Source of the DNA: Desulfonatronospira sp964577315
GTDB taxonomy: Bacteria > Desulfobacterota > Desulfovibrionia > Desulfovibrionales > Desulfonatronovibrionaceae
Direction: 5' to 3'
NCBI GenBank assembly: GCA_964577315.1
Contig: CAZNYT010000014.1
Span: 1-41,936 of the forward strand
Length of the DNA: 41,936 bases
Part shown: positions 33,730 through 41,536 of the stretch, in pieces
How the letters are laid out: each line of letters begins with the position of its first letter
Numbering within the stretch: position 1 is the stretch's first letter
Made by a program: the position numbers and the translations under genes
The notes under the pieces: model-generated
Seen by the model: the letters and a program-made list of their open reading frames with translations, nothing else
What the model was told of the DNA's origin: nothing
Database searches by the model: none

Positions 33730-34656
33730 TTACGCCCATAATCCCCTGATTATGGACCACACCAACCGTCCTTCCCATTTTTGGGCCTGGACCAGGGCCA
33801 GAGGGGAGTGCTCCTGGGTGAGAAGCAGGGCCATTTCCTCTTCTCGGGGCTGGTATTCCGGCAGAAGATGGGTGGACACAGGTTGCCCGTTTCTTATCAT
33901 GCGGGCCAGCTCCCGGCTTACAACCAACTGGGGCCACGGTTTGGCTTGAGCCAAAGCCCGGGGAATGGGACAAACATGTTGTTCCCAGTTTTGGCTGTCC
34001 AGCAGAGTGTCCAGTTCCACTGCCTGTTCCAGGCCAAAGGGATGGCTATATTCCCGGACCAGATCCGCAAGCACCGCGTGGCACCCCAGGCGCGTCCCCA
34101 GGCTGTGGGCCAGGGACCGTACGTAGGTGCCCGAGCTGCAGGTTATCCGGAATTCCACCTCCGGCGGCTCTATATTCAGGGCTTCCGCTTGGTGGATAAC
34201 TATCCTTTTAGTCTTATGAGGGACCTCTTGTCCAGCCCTGCTCAGGGCGTACAAGGGCTTGCCCTGATGTTTCGCAGCGGACATGGGAGGTACGCTTTGT
34301 TCCTTGAGCTCTGTCCAGGACTCGATTTCCTGGCCTATAATCTCCCGGGACAGCCCGGAGTAGTCTCCCCTCTCCAGGACCGTGCCCTGGGTGTCGTATG
34401 TATCCGTGCTCAGTCCCAGGCGAATGGTCCCGTAATAGGTCTTGGCTCCCTCGGTGAAATACGAGGACAGCTTGGTGGCCTGTCCCAGAAGTACCACCAG
34501 TATGCCCCGGGCTATAGGATCCAGGGTGCCGGCGTGCCCGATTTTTTTCAGTTTGAACCTGGACTTGATCCGGTTCAAGCATGCGGTGGAAGTTGGCCCG
34601 CGCGGCTTATCCAGTATTATAACCCCGCTGGGGGTGGTGGTTTTGGGCTTGGGCAT
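33730..34656 (-). CDS. truB: tRNA pseudouridine-55 synthase TruB
   Basis: Product of 308 residues that isomerises U55 in the T loop of tRNAs. The catalytic motif GHAGTLDPIARGIL contains the active-site Asp46. Other family segments are the N-terminal ILDKPRGPTS and, later, CSSGTYVRSLAHSLG. The C-terminal about 80 residues are poorly conserved. It lies between the DHH phosphoesterase and rpsO in the same direction. Confidence 0.96.
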   Translation of the reverse strand: MPKPKTTTPSGVIILDKPRGPTSTACLNRIKSRFKLKKIGHAGTLDPIARGILVVLLGQATKLSSYFTEGAKTYYGTIRLGLSTDTYDTQGTVLERGDYSGLSREIIGQEIESWTELKEQSVPPMSAAKHQGKPLYALSRAGQEVPHKTKRIVIHQAEALNIEPPEVEFRITCSSGTYVRSLAHSLGTRLGCHAVLADLVREYSHPFGLEQAVELDTLLDSQNWEQHVCPIPRALAQAKPWPQLVVSRELARMIRNGQPVSTHLLPEYQPREEEMALLLTQEHSPLALVQAQKWEGRLVWSIIRGLWA

Positions 34657-34691
34657 AGTTAACGTGTATTTAAAACCGTACGTAAAGTGTA

Positions 34692-35654
34692 TTATTCCAT
34701 GTATCTGCGGCAGGCCTGGAGAACCATCTCCCTGGCCTGTTCCAGGGAGGCCTTGATAAGACCGCCTGCAGCGTTCTTATGTCCCCCGCCCCCCAGATCT
34801 TCAGCGATGCGCTGCACATCGTCCGTATCTGCCGAGCGCAGGCTTAGCTTGATATGGCCCGGCTCGTCCTCGCGCAGGGCGGCTGCCACCCGTACGCCGT
34901 GAACCTTTAAAAGCATATTCACCAGGCCTTCGCAGTCCTCGGGACCGGCACCGGTCTGCTGAAACATCTCCCTGGAGACCGAGGTCAAGGCTATCCGGCC
35001 CTGGTCCAGGAACTCCGCCTGCTGCAGGGCCCGGCCCTGCAGATAGATGCGGGGGATGCTCCACTGGTTGGTGATCTTGGGATTGATCTCCGCCGGATCC
35101 AGTCCCTCCCGGATCAGCCTGGCAGAGAGCTCCAGGACCCCGGGCGTGGTATTGCCGAAGCTGAAAAAGCCTGTATCCGAGACCATGGCCAGATATATTC
35201 CCTGGCCCAGGGAACCGTTCAGCCCTACTCCCAGCTCCAGGGCCAGCCCGGCTACCATCTCGCCAACCGAGGAGGCCCCCGGATCCACCCAGTTCACTCT
35301 CCCGAATTCCGGGTTGCCCGGATGGTGGTCAATGTTGATGATGGGTGTGTCCTGGCTAAGCTCAACAATATGATCCCCGGGACGGGTAATATTTCCGCTG
35401 TCCAGAACAATGATCCAGTCCCAGCTGTTTCCCGGGAAATCGGTCTGCAGACCTGCGGGCATATTTAGCCAGGCATATCTTTCCGGCAGCCCGCTTTCAT
35501 TGTACAGGCAAAAGTTCTTGCCCAGTTTTTGCAGTATATGGCCCAAAGCGGCCATGGATCCTATGGAGTCCCCGTCCGGTCTCACGTGGGAAGTAATCAG
35601 GAAATTGTCTCCCTGCTGCAGGGTACGGAGCACATTACTGGGAACCGGAATCAT
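34692..35654 (-). CDS. DHH-family phosphoesterase, NrnA-like
   Basis: Product of 320 residues with DHH/DHHA1 architecture. Metal-binding motifs are HVRPDGDSIGS (residues 23-33), IVLDSGN and NIDHHPGN, and the C-terminal DHHA1 substrate loop is LGGGGHKNAAGG. NrnA-type enzymes degrade short oligoribonucleotides and can hydrolyse 3',5'-bisphosphate adenosine. That second activity would fit a sulfur-metabolising cell, but this is inference. Its start overlaps the rbfA end by 20 bp. Confidence 0.9.
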   Translation of the reverse strand: MIPVPSNVLRTLQQGDNFLITSHVRPDGDSIGSMAALGHILQKLGKNFCLYNESGLPERYAWLNMPAGLQTDFPGNSWDWIIVLDSGNITRPGDHIVELSQDTPIINIDHHPGNPEFGRVNWVDPGASSVGEMVAGLALELGVGLNGSLGQGIYLAMVSDTGFFSFGNTTPGVLELSARLIREGLDPAEINPKITNQWSIPRIYLQGRALQQAEFLDQGRIALTSVSREMFQQTGAGPEDCEGLVNMLLKVHGVRVAAALREDEPGHIKLSLRSADTDDVQRIAEDLGGGGHKNAAGGLIKASLEQAREMVLQACRRYME

Positions 35655-35964
35655 AGATCATGTCCTCCAGGTAATTGTCCCATTCAAAGCGTAGCTCCGG
35701 GACGTAGCGCATCTTGAGGTGGTGCCCCAGGCTGGACCTGAAAAACCCCCGGGCGCTGCTCAGGGCCTGTTCCAGTTCCTGGGAATGACCCTGGTAATGG
35801 GTGTACAGGACCAGGGCAATGCTCAAGTCCTTGTTCATGCGCACCCCGGTAATAGTTACCAGGTCCAGGCGGGGATCCTGGGCTTCCTCGAGAATGATCC
35901 TGCCCAGCTCGCGCATTATGCTGTCCGCCATCCTGGTGGCTCTTCTGGATGTTGCCGGTTGCAT
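35635..35964 (-). CDS. rbfA: Ribosome-binding factor A
   Basis: Product of 109 residues, a single KH-type domain that helps the last steps of 30S maturation. It shows the typical DSIMRELGRIILEE and DPRLDLVTITGVRMNKDLSIALVLY followed by LRFEWDNYLE. It lies 4 nt after DUF503 and overlaps the DHH gene, in a tightly packed operon. Confidence 0.94.
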   Translation of the reverse strand: MQPATSRRATRMADSIMRELGRIILEEAQDPRLDLVTITGVRMNKDLSIALVLYTHYQGHSQELEQALSSARGFFRSSLGHHLKMRYVPELRFEWDNYLEDMIYDSGSQ

Positions 35965-35968
35965 GTTC

Positions 35969-36250
35969 TTAAAACACCTCGATTTTAACGTCCACGAGAT
36001 CGTCAGTGGAATTGGATTCCACCATTCCCAGGGCCTTGTTCAGCACTTCCTCCACCCGGATCTTGTCGTTGGCCAGGGTGACCATCCCGATTTCCAGGTA
36101 GTCCAGGCTGTTTTCCGAGCCTATCTCTGCCACGGCCAGGTTGAACTTGTTTTTTACTTTCTGTTTCAGGCTGTTGCTGATCTTTCTCTTGGCCTTGAGG
36201 GAATCAACGCCGTGCAAACGAATATTGAGATATAGAGTTCCAATAATCAT
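35969..36250 (-). CDS. DUF503 family protein
   Basis: Product of 93 residues matching DUF503 (YlxP-like) over its whole length. The start MIIGTLYLNIRLHGVDSLKAKR is very typical, and the middle NKFNLAVAEIG completes a small alpha/beta fold. The location between infB and rbfA is conserved in many bacteria and suggests a role in ribosome biogenesis. This role is inferred from context, not proven. Confidence 0.92.
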   Translation of the reverse strand: MIIGTLYLNIRLHGVDSLKAKRKISNSLKQKVKNKFNLAVAEIGSENSLDYLEIGMVTLANDKIRVEEVLNKALGMVESNSTDDLVDVKIEVF

Positions 36251-36263
36251 GGGCTAATAGAGG

Positions 36264-38864
36264 TTACAGGGTGGGTTTCTCTTCCACCTCCTGGAAGGCT
36301 TCGATGATGTCTCCCACCTTTATGTCGTTGAATTTTTCCAGGCCCACTCCGCATTCATATCCCTTGGCCACCTCCTTGGCATCCTCCTTGAATCTTTTCA
36401 GGGAGGAGAGCTTGCCGGTGTAGGTAACCACCCCGTCTCGAAGGAGGCGGGCCTTGCCGTTGCGCACCAGTTTGCCGTCCAGGACCTTGCATCCGGCTAC
36501 AGTACCCACCTTGGGAACGCTGAAAGTTTGCTGGACTTCGGCCTGACCCAGGTACTGCTCCTTGATGATAGGGGAGAGCATCCCGGTCATGGCGTCCTTG
36601 ATGTCGTTCACCAGGTTGTAGATGATGTCGTAGAACCGGATATCCACGCTCTCTCTTTCTGCTATATCCTTGATCCTGGAAGTGGGGCGCACGTTAAATC
36701 CGATGATAATGGCAGAGGAAGCGGAGGCCAGCATGATGTCGGTTTCGGTTATGGCCCCTGCCCCGGAGTGGATGATGTTAACCTTGACCGCGTCCGTGGA
36801 CAGCTTGTTTACCGCCTCGATGATGGCTTCCAAAGAGCCCTGCACGTCTGCCTTGAGAACCAGGTTCAAGTGGTGGACCTCGCCTTCGGCCTTGGAAGCC
36901 AAAAAGCTTTCCAGGGTGATCTTGGATTCCTTGGCCAGCTCCTTTTCCCTTTGCTTGGTTTTCCTGGATTCTGCAATGCGCCGGGCTACCTTTTCATCCT
37001 GGACCACCACGAATTCGTCCCCTGCATCGGGCACACCTTCAAACCCCTGGATCTCCGCGGGCACTGCCGGGCCGGCCTTGTCTATCTTTTGGCCCTTGTC
37101 GTTGAACAGGGCCCGGGCCTTGCCGTGGTGGATCCCGCATACAAAGGCGTCCCCGTGCTTCAGGGTTCCCTCCTGGACCAGGACCGTGCCCACGGGCCCG
37201 CGCCCCTTGTCCAGCTTGGCCTCCACTATGTGTCCGATGGCCTGCTTGTTGGGATTGGACTTGAGCTCCAGCACCTCGGCCTGGAGCAGGGCCATTTCCA
37301 AAAGCTCGTCTATGCCGGTTTCTTCCTTGGCGGAAACATGGGTGAAGATGGTGTCCCCTCCCCAATCCTCGGGCAAAAGACCAAGCTCAGCCAGCTCGCG
37401 CTTTACGCGGTCCGGATCCGAGCCTTCCTTGTCGATTTTGTTCACCGCCACCACTATGGGAACCCCGGCGGCCTTGGAGTGGTTCACCGCTTCCCGGGTC
37501 TGATCCATCACCCCGTCATCGGCTGCTACCACCAGGATAACAATGTCTGTGACGTGTGCCCCGCGGGCCCGCATGGCTGTAAATGCCTCGTGGCCAGGGG
37601 TGTCCAGGAAAACCAGGTCTCCCCTGGGGGAGTTAACGTAGTAGGCCCCGATGTGCTGGGTGATCCCGCCTATCTCCCCGGAGGCGACCTTGGACTTGCG
37701 GATCTTGTCCAGGAGCAAGGTCTTGCCGTGGTCCACGTGTCCCATGATGGTCACCACCGGCGGCCTGGGCAAGAGATCTTCGGGCTTGTCCTCCTCGCGG
37801 GGCATGATAAAGGCGTCTTCGGAAAAACCGGTCTTTTCCACCTCGTAGCCGTATTCCGCAGCCACCACAGAGGCGGTTTCCAGGTCTATGGACTGGTTGA
37901 TGGTGGCCATGATCCCCAGGCCCAAAAGGGTCTTGATGAGATCCTGGGACTTGATGCCCATCTGTTTGGCCAGATCCGCCACCCGGATGGCCTCGTCGAT
38001 CTTGATTTTCTTCTTGGCGGCCTTGGTGGGCTGGGTGGTAGCTGCAGGCGCGGGTTCAGGCGCCGGCTGCTCCGGCTTTTGCTGCCTTTTGGGCTTGCCG
38101 GGCTTGAATTTGCCACCTGTCTTGTCCTGGACAGGGGCGGTTTTTTGCTTTTTGAAACTTCCCTTGGGCTGCTTGTCTGCGGTTTCCTCGGACTGCTTGT
38201 CCTGGAACTCCACCACCCGCTTGTCTGTTTTTTCCTTTTTCTTCTTGCGCTTCTTCTTGGACTCCCCGGACTCCTTGTCCTCCTTGGCTTCCTCCTTGAA
38301 CTGAACAGGCTCTGCCTCTGTGGGTTCGGACTCCGGCACAACCGGCTCTTCGGGCTGGACTACGGGTTCAGCTTCTGGTTCTGGCTTGGAGATCACCTTG
38401 ACCTTGGGTTCAGGCTTCGGGGATTTTTTGGGACCCCGGGGCTTTTTGGACTTGGGCTTGGGGGCTTCTTTTTCCGGGCTGGGCTCCTGGGCTTGGACGG
38501 CTTCTTGCGTGCCAGGGGAGGTTTCATCCTGGACAGGGGCAGTCTCTTGGGCCTTTGCTTCACTTTCCGGGGCACTTTCCCTTTCCTGGGAGGGCTGCTC
38601 CCCGGCTGGAGCACTTTCTGCCTCGGGTTGCAACTTGGGCTTGCGTTTCCTTCTGACCACTACTCCGGTTTTGGCCCTGGTTTCAGTTACGCTCTGCTCC
38701 GCACTGTGGGAATGTTTTTCCCGGACCATTTGCACCTGTTCTTCGGTCAAGCCGCTCATGTGGCTTTTCACAGGTATGTTAAGATCCCGTAAAAGCTGGA
38801 TCAATTCCTTGTTGCTGATCCCCAGCTCCTGGGACATGTCTCTTACTCTCATTTTAGTGGCCAT
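36264..38864 (-). CDS. infB: Translation initiation factor IF-2
   Basis: Product of 866 residues. IF2 is a GTPase that brings fMet-tRNA to the 30S subunit and drives subunit joining. The N-terminal IF2_N domain is at residues 1-50. A long low-complexity linker rich in Pro, Glu, Lys and Ala follows (about 60-285), then a second IF2_N-like module (VADLAKQMGIKSQDLI, about 295-340). The G domain has GHVDHGKT at 375-382, then DTPGHEAF and NKID, and the domains for fMet-tRNA lie C-terminal. The start overlaps the ylxR stop by 11 bp. Confidence 0.97.
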   Translation of the reverse strand: MATKMRVRDMSQELGISNKELIQLLRDLNIPVKSHMSGLTEEQVQMVREKHSHSAEQSVTETRAKTGVVVRRKRKPKLQPEAESAPAGEQPSQERESAPESEAKAQETAPVQDETSPGTQEAVQAQEPSPEKEAPKPKSKKPRGPKKSPKPEPKVKVISKPEPEAEPVVQPEEPVVPESEPTEAEPVQFKEEAKEDKESGESKKKRKKKKEKTDKRVVEFQDKQSEETADKQPKGSFKKQKTAPVQDKTGGKFKPGKPKRQQKPEQPAPEPAPAATTQPTKAAKKKIKIDEAIRVADLAKQMGIKSQDLIKTLLGLGIMATINQSIDLETASVVAAEYGYEVEKTGFSEDAFIMPREEDKPEDLLPRPPVVTIMGHVDHGKTLLLDKIRKSKVASGEIGGITQHIGAYYVNSPRGDLVFLDTPGHEAFTAMRARGAHVTDIVILVVAADDGVMDQTREAVNHSKAAGVPIVVAVNKIDKEGSDPDRVKRELAELGLLPEDWGGDTIFTHVSAKEETGIDELLEMALLQAEVLELKSNPNKQAIGHIVEAKLDKGRGPVGTVLVQEGTLKHGDAFVCGIHHGKARALFNDKGQKIDKAGPAVPAEIQGFEGVPDAGDEFVVVQDEKVARRIAESRKTKQREKELAKESKITLESFLASKAEGEVHHLNLVLKADVQGSLEAIIEAVNKLSTDAVKVNIIHSGAGAITETDIMLASASSAIIIGFNVRPTSRIKDIAERESVDIRFYDIIYNLVNDIKDAMTGMLSPIIKEQYLGQAEVQQTFSVPKVGTVAGCKVLDGKLVRNGKARLLRDGVVTYTGKLSSLKRFKEDAKEVAKGYECGVGLEKFNDIKVGDIIEAFQEVEEKPTL

Positions 38865-39102
38865 TATAACTCCCTCTCTTGCACTTATGCTTCCAGCCCT
38901 TGTATTTGGTTATTTTGCCGGAGCAAACAGTATTATTGCAAGTATAAAAACCCCGGCCGGATCTGGTGTGTTTTGGATCCGGCACCAGGGATTCAGTCCG
39001 GTCCCCGGGACAGGTAAAGCGCAACAGCTCGCTTTTGGGTTTCTTGGTTCGGCATATAACGCATGTCCGCATAGGGACGTGCTTGGCTCTATCTCTTTTC
39101 AT
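38854..39102 (-). CDS. ylxR: YlxR (DUF448) RNA-binding protein
   Basis: Product of 82 residues. It shows the YlxR signature PMRTCVICRTKKPKSELLRF and then GRGFYTCNN with further cysteines. In Firmicutes a YlxR homologue modulates RNase P. It normally lies between nusA and infB, as here. However, 225 bp of repeat-containing DNA now separates it from nusA. Confidence 0.9.
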   Translation of the reverse strand: MKRDRAKHVPMRTCVICRTKKPKSELLRFTCPGDRTESLVPDPKHTRSGRGFYTCNNTVCSGKITKYKGWKHKCKRGSYNGH

Positions 39103-39107
39103 ACCAG

Positions 39108-39274
39108 CTTGAGAGTTAAAAGTTATCCGTTTTCAGTTAATGGTTAAAGGTATTTGTTTAGCGCTATGCATGTGGCACGGGGACTACCCAGAAGCATTTA
39201 TGCTATACCTAGCTGAAATCATAAAGTTTTTTTCTTAAACTGTTCACAATTAACGGATAACCTTTAACTGTCCT
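39108..39274. repeat. Dispersed repeat, copy C (between nusA and ylxR)
   Basis: Starts CTTGAGAGTTAAAAGTTATC exactly as copies A and B and ends ...AACTGTCC. The interior is diverged. The ends form an inverted pair: GAGAGTTAAAAGTTATCCGTT on the left, and on the right, reverse complemented, GACAGTTAAAGGTTATCCGTT. This supports a mobile element with terminal inverted repeats. Confidence 0.7.
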
Positions 39275-39327
39275 GATACTCAGGTGAAATAAAACAAAAA
39301 CCCCTCTTGGGACTGATCCTGGAGATA

Positions 39328-40674
39328 TTACCCTTCTTCCTCGGGATTGTGCCCGGAGGCAGCGGGCTGCTCACCAGCTTCCAGGGTCTGGCCCTGGGGA
39401 ATGTGTCCCCTGAGCAGGGGCTCGTTCCCGGTAAGCTTCAAATTTTGCAGCCCCAGGAAGTTGATGGCCCCTTTCAAGTCGTCCAGGTTTTCATCGGTTA
39501 AACCTAGATTTTCCTTGAGCTCCTCGTCCGTGGACTGAACTATGTGATCCAGGGTTTCATAACCCTGCTGGGTTAAATCGCTCACTGCCATATCCACTGC
39601 ACTGGCCAGCTGTTCCATGACCTGCTGCTGCTCGTGGAGGTGATTGTACCTGGACTCGGTGTAAACGTCGATTTTCCAGCCCAAGAGGTTGGAGGAGAGC
39701 TTTACGTTCTGGCCCCTCTGCCCGATGGCCGGGGTGAGCTGGTCGTCCGGGACCACTACCTCCAGGGCCTTTTCCTCCTCGTCCACGGTGATCCTGGTGA
39801 TTCTGGCCGGGGACAGGGCGTTGGCAGCGTAGGTCACTATATCCGGGCTCCAGATCACTATATCTATGCGCTCTCCCTTGAGCTCCTGGACGATATTGTG
39901 GATGCGCGATCCCCTAACCCCGACGCAGGCGCCCACAGGGTCCACGTCCAGGTCCTTGGTGGTGACCGCGACCTTGGCCCGCCTGCCCGGATCCCGGACC
40001 ACGTTCATGATTTTAATGGTCCCGTCTCCGATTTCAGGGACTTCGCGCCGAAACAAGCTGGCCAGGTACTCCGGATGGGATCTGGAAATGATTATCTGCG
40101 GGGTGCGGCTTTCCTTGCGCACATCTATTATATAGCCTTCCACTCGGTCCCCGCGATTGAACTTTTCCTTGGGGATCTGTTCCTCCTTGGGGAGCAGGGC
40201 CTCGGTACGGCCCAGGTTGATTATCCATCCGGCCCGGTCCCTGCGCTGCACTATGCCGCTTATGACCTCCCCGATACGGTCCTTGTACTCCTCGTATATG
40301 ATCTCCTGTTCCGCATCGCGCATCTTCTGCATAAGGACCTGCTTGGCGGATTGGGCTGCGATGCGGCCCAGGTTCTGGACGTTCAAGGTAAAACCCAGCT
40401 CGTCCTCCACCTGGATGTTGGGATCGTGCTCTCTGGCTTCCTCCAACAGGATCTCGTTGTCTGGATCTCCGATCTCGTCCACAACCACCTTGAAGTGGTA
40501 CACCTCCATTTCCCCGGTGTCCTCGTTGAAACTGACCTCGATGTCCATGTTGTGGCCGTATTTCTTGTATACGGAAGAGCGAACCGCCTCTTCCAGGGTA
40601 TCCACGAGCATGTCCCTGTCAATACCCTTGTCTTTGCTGATCTGGTCGATCATTTTCTTAAGTTCCAGGCTCAT
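39328..40674 (-). CDS. nusA: Transcription termination/antitermination factor NusA
   Basis: Product of 448 residues. The N-terminal RNA polymerase-binding domain starts MSLELKKMIDQISKDKGID. An S1 domain (about residues 130-200) and two KH domains follow (VGACVGVRGSRIHNIVQEL, then PDDQLTPAIGQRGQNVKLSS). A C-terminal helix-hairpin-helix module contains LKGAINFLGL. I chose ATG 40674 because GGAGGA lies directly upstream and the family begins there. Upstream in-frame extension to 40713 would run into a repeat element. Confidence 0.96.
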   Translation of the reverse strand: MSLELKKMIDQISKDKGIDRDMLVDTLEEAVRSSVYKKYGHNMDIEVSFNEDTGEMEVYHFKVVVDEIGDPDNEILLEEAREHDPNIQVEDELGFTLNVQNLGRIAAQSAKQVLMQKMRDAEQEIIYEEYKDRIGEVISGIVQRRDRAGWIINLGRTEALLPKEEQIPKEKFNRGDRVEGYIIDVRKESRTPQIIISRSHPEYLASLFRREVPEIGDGTIKIMNVVRDPGRRAKVAVTTKDLDVDPVGACVGVRGSRIHNIVQELKGERIDIVIWSPDIVTYAANALSPARITRITVDEEEKALEVVVPDDQLTPAIGQRGQNVKLSSNLLGWKIDVYTESRYNHLHEQQQVMEQLASAVDMAVSDLTQQGYETLDHIVQSTDEELKENLGLTDENLDDLKGAINFLGLQNLKLTGNEPLLRGHIPQGQTLEAGEQPAASGHNPEEEG

Positions 40675-40701
40675 GGCCTTCCTCCATAATATTGATGTAG
40701 G

Positions 40702-40776
40702 GCAACTATTCACGGGATCTTATTGCGCGCCGCGCCTCCCGGTAAAAACACGCCCAAAGACCGGGTGATTAGTTGC
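40702..40776. repeat. 75-bp inverted-repeat element between rimP and nusA
   Basis: The left end is GCAACTATTCACGGGATCTT and the right end, reverse complemented, is GCAACTAATCACCCGGTCTT, so the termini pair almost perfectly. It matches the end motif of the 118-394 element and the copies at 10104-10182 and 41702-41728. It sits inside the rimP-nusA gap and would form a hairpin in the mRNA. Confidence 0.75.
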
Positions 40777-40795
40777 TATATAGGTAATTTCCTGG

Positions 40796-41263
40796 CTATT
40801 CCGAAAGCTTGGCCTTGTTTATTTCGTCCCAGTCAAAGCTCCAGATGTCTTCCGAGTCCTGGGAGCGGATGCTGATCACCTGGTCCCGGACCTCGTGCAG
40901 GGTGCCGGTGAAGTTCTTGCGTCCCTGTTTGGCCTGTTTCAGGGCGATTTTTACCTTTTCCCCGGTATAGTCCTGCATCTGCTGGGGCTCAAAAAAGCTC
41001 CGGTATAGTCCCGGGGAGGAAACCTCCAGGTTGTACGCCCCAGGGATGATGTCCTCCACGTCCAGGACCACGCTTAGCTGCCTGCTGAGCTCGGCGCATT
41101 GCTCCACGCTCACCCCGCCCGGGGCATCGATGTAAATCCGGAGCACGCCCCTTTTCTTGCCGGCTCCCGGAGCGAACTCCAATCCCCAGGGGGTTACTCC
41201 CATGATCTTGCAATTGGTTCGTACCAGTTCCTGGATTCTGGCTTTTATTTCCTGGTATTCCAT
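40796..41263 (-). CDS. rimP: Ribosome maturation factor RimP
   Basis: Product of 155 residues, needed for 30S maturation. It shows the N-terminal domain pattern and the RIYIDAPGGVSVEQCAELSRQLS motif, then YNLEVSSPGLYRSFF, both hallmarks of the family. It is the first protein gene of the rimP-nusA-infB operon, about 135 bp downstream of the terminator that follows the tRNA-Gly gene. Confidence 0.95.
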   Translation of the reverse strand: MEYQEIKARIQELVRTNCKIMGVTPWGLEFAPGAGKKRGVLRIYIDAPGGVSVEQCAELSRQLSVVLDVEDIIPGAYNLEVSSPGLYRSFFEPQQMQDYTGEKVKIALKQAKQGRKNFTGTLHEVRDQVISIRSQDSEDIWSFDWDEINKAKLSE

Positions 41264-41397
41264 GTTACCGGCTTAGTACTACACAAAAAATTGATACCTG
41301 CTCTGTAGACAGGATCTTTATCTGGCAACAAGTTCTTGTTAAGATCCTGAAGCAATTTGACCTTTCTAAGCAATTTTGGCTGTAGTGTGAGGCATCA

Positions 41398-41423
41398 AAA
41401 AAAAAGTGGACCACTAGGTCCAC
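41398..41423 (-). terminator. Terminator after tRNA-Gly
   Basis: On the minus strand GTGGACC-TAGT-GGTCCAC is a perfect 7-bp stem with a 4-nt loop followed by eight Ts. It ends the tRNA transcript before rimP. Just upstream (about 41431-41450), two AAACGTTT palindromes lie side by side. Confidence 0.88.
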
Positions 41424-41460
41424 CCCGCCAAACGTTTAAAACGTTTAAATATGCTTGGAG

Positions 41461-41536
41461 TGGAGCGGGTGACGGGGCTCGAACCCGCGACAGCAAGCTT
41501 GGGAAGCTTGTACTCTACCAGCTGAGTTACACCCGC
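41461..41536 (-). tRNA. tRNA-Gly with anticodon CCC
   Basis: A 76-nt gene including the encoded CCA. The acceptor stem is GCGGGTG/CACCCGC, the D arm ACTC-GAGT, and the anticodon stem CAAGC/GCTTG surrounds loop TTCCCAA, giving anticodon CCC for codon GGG. The T arm is GCGGG-TTCGAGC-CCCGT (one G-U pair). All stems pair well, so it should be functional. Confidence 0.95.

Noticed and set aside
36528..38792. Long open frame (about 754 codons) on the plus strand opposite infB
   Set aside because: Its translation is Leu/Gly/Phe-rich low complexity caused by the codon pattern of the Pro/Glu/Lys-rich IF-2 linker; infB is beyond doubt.
39634..40689. 351-codon frame opposite nusA
   Set aside because: Shadow of the nusA codon pattern, with no recognisable domain.
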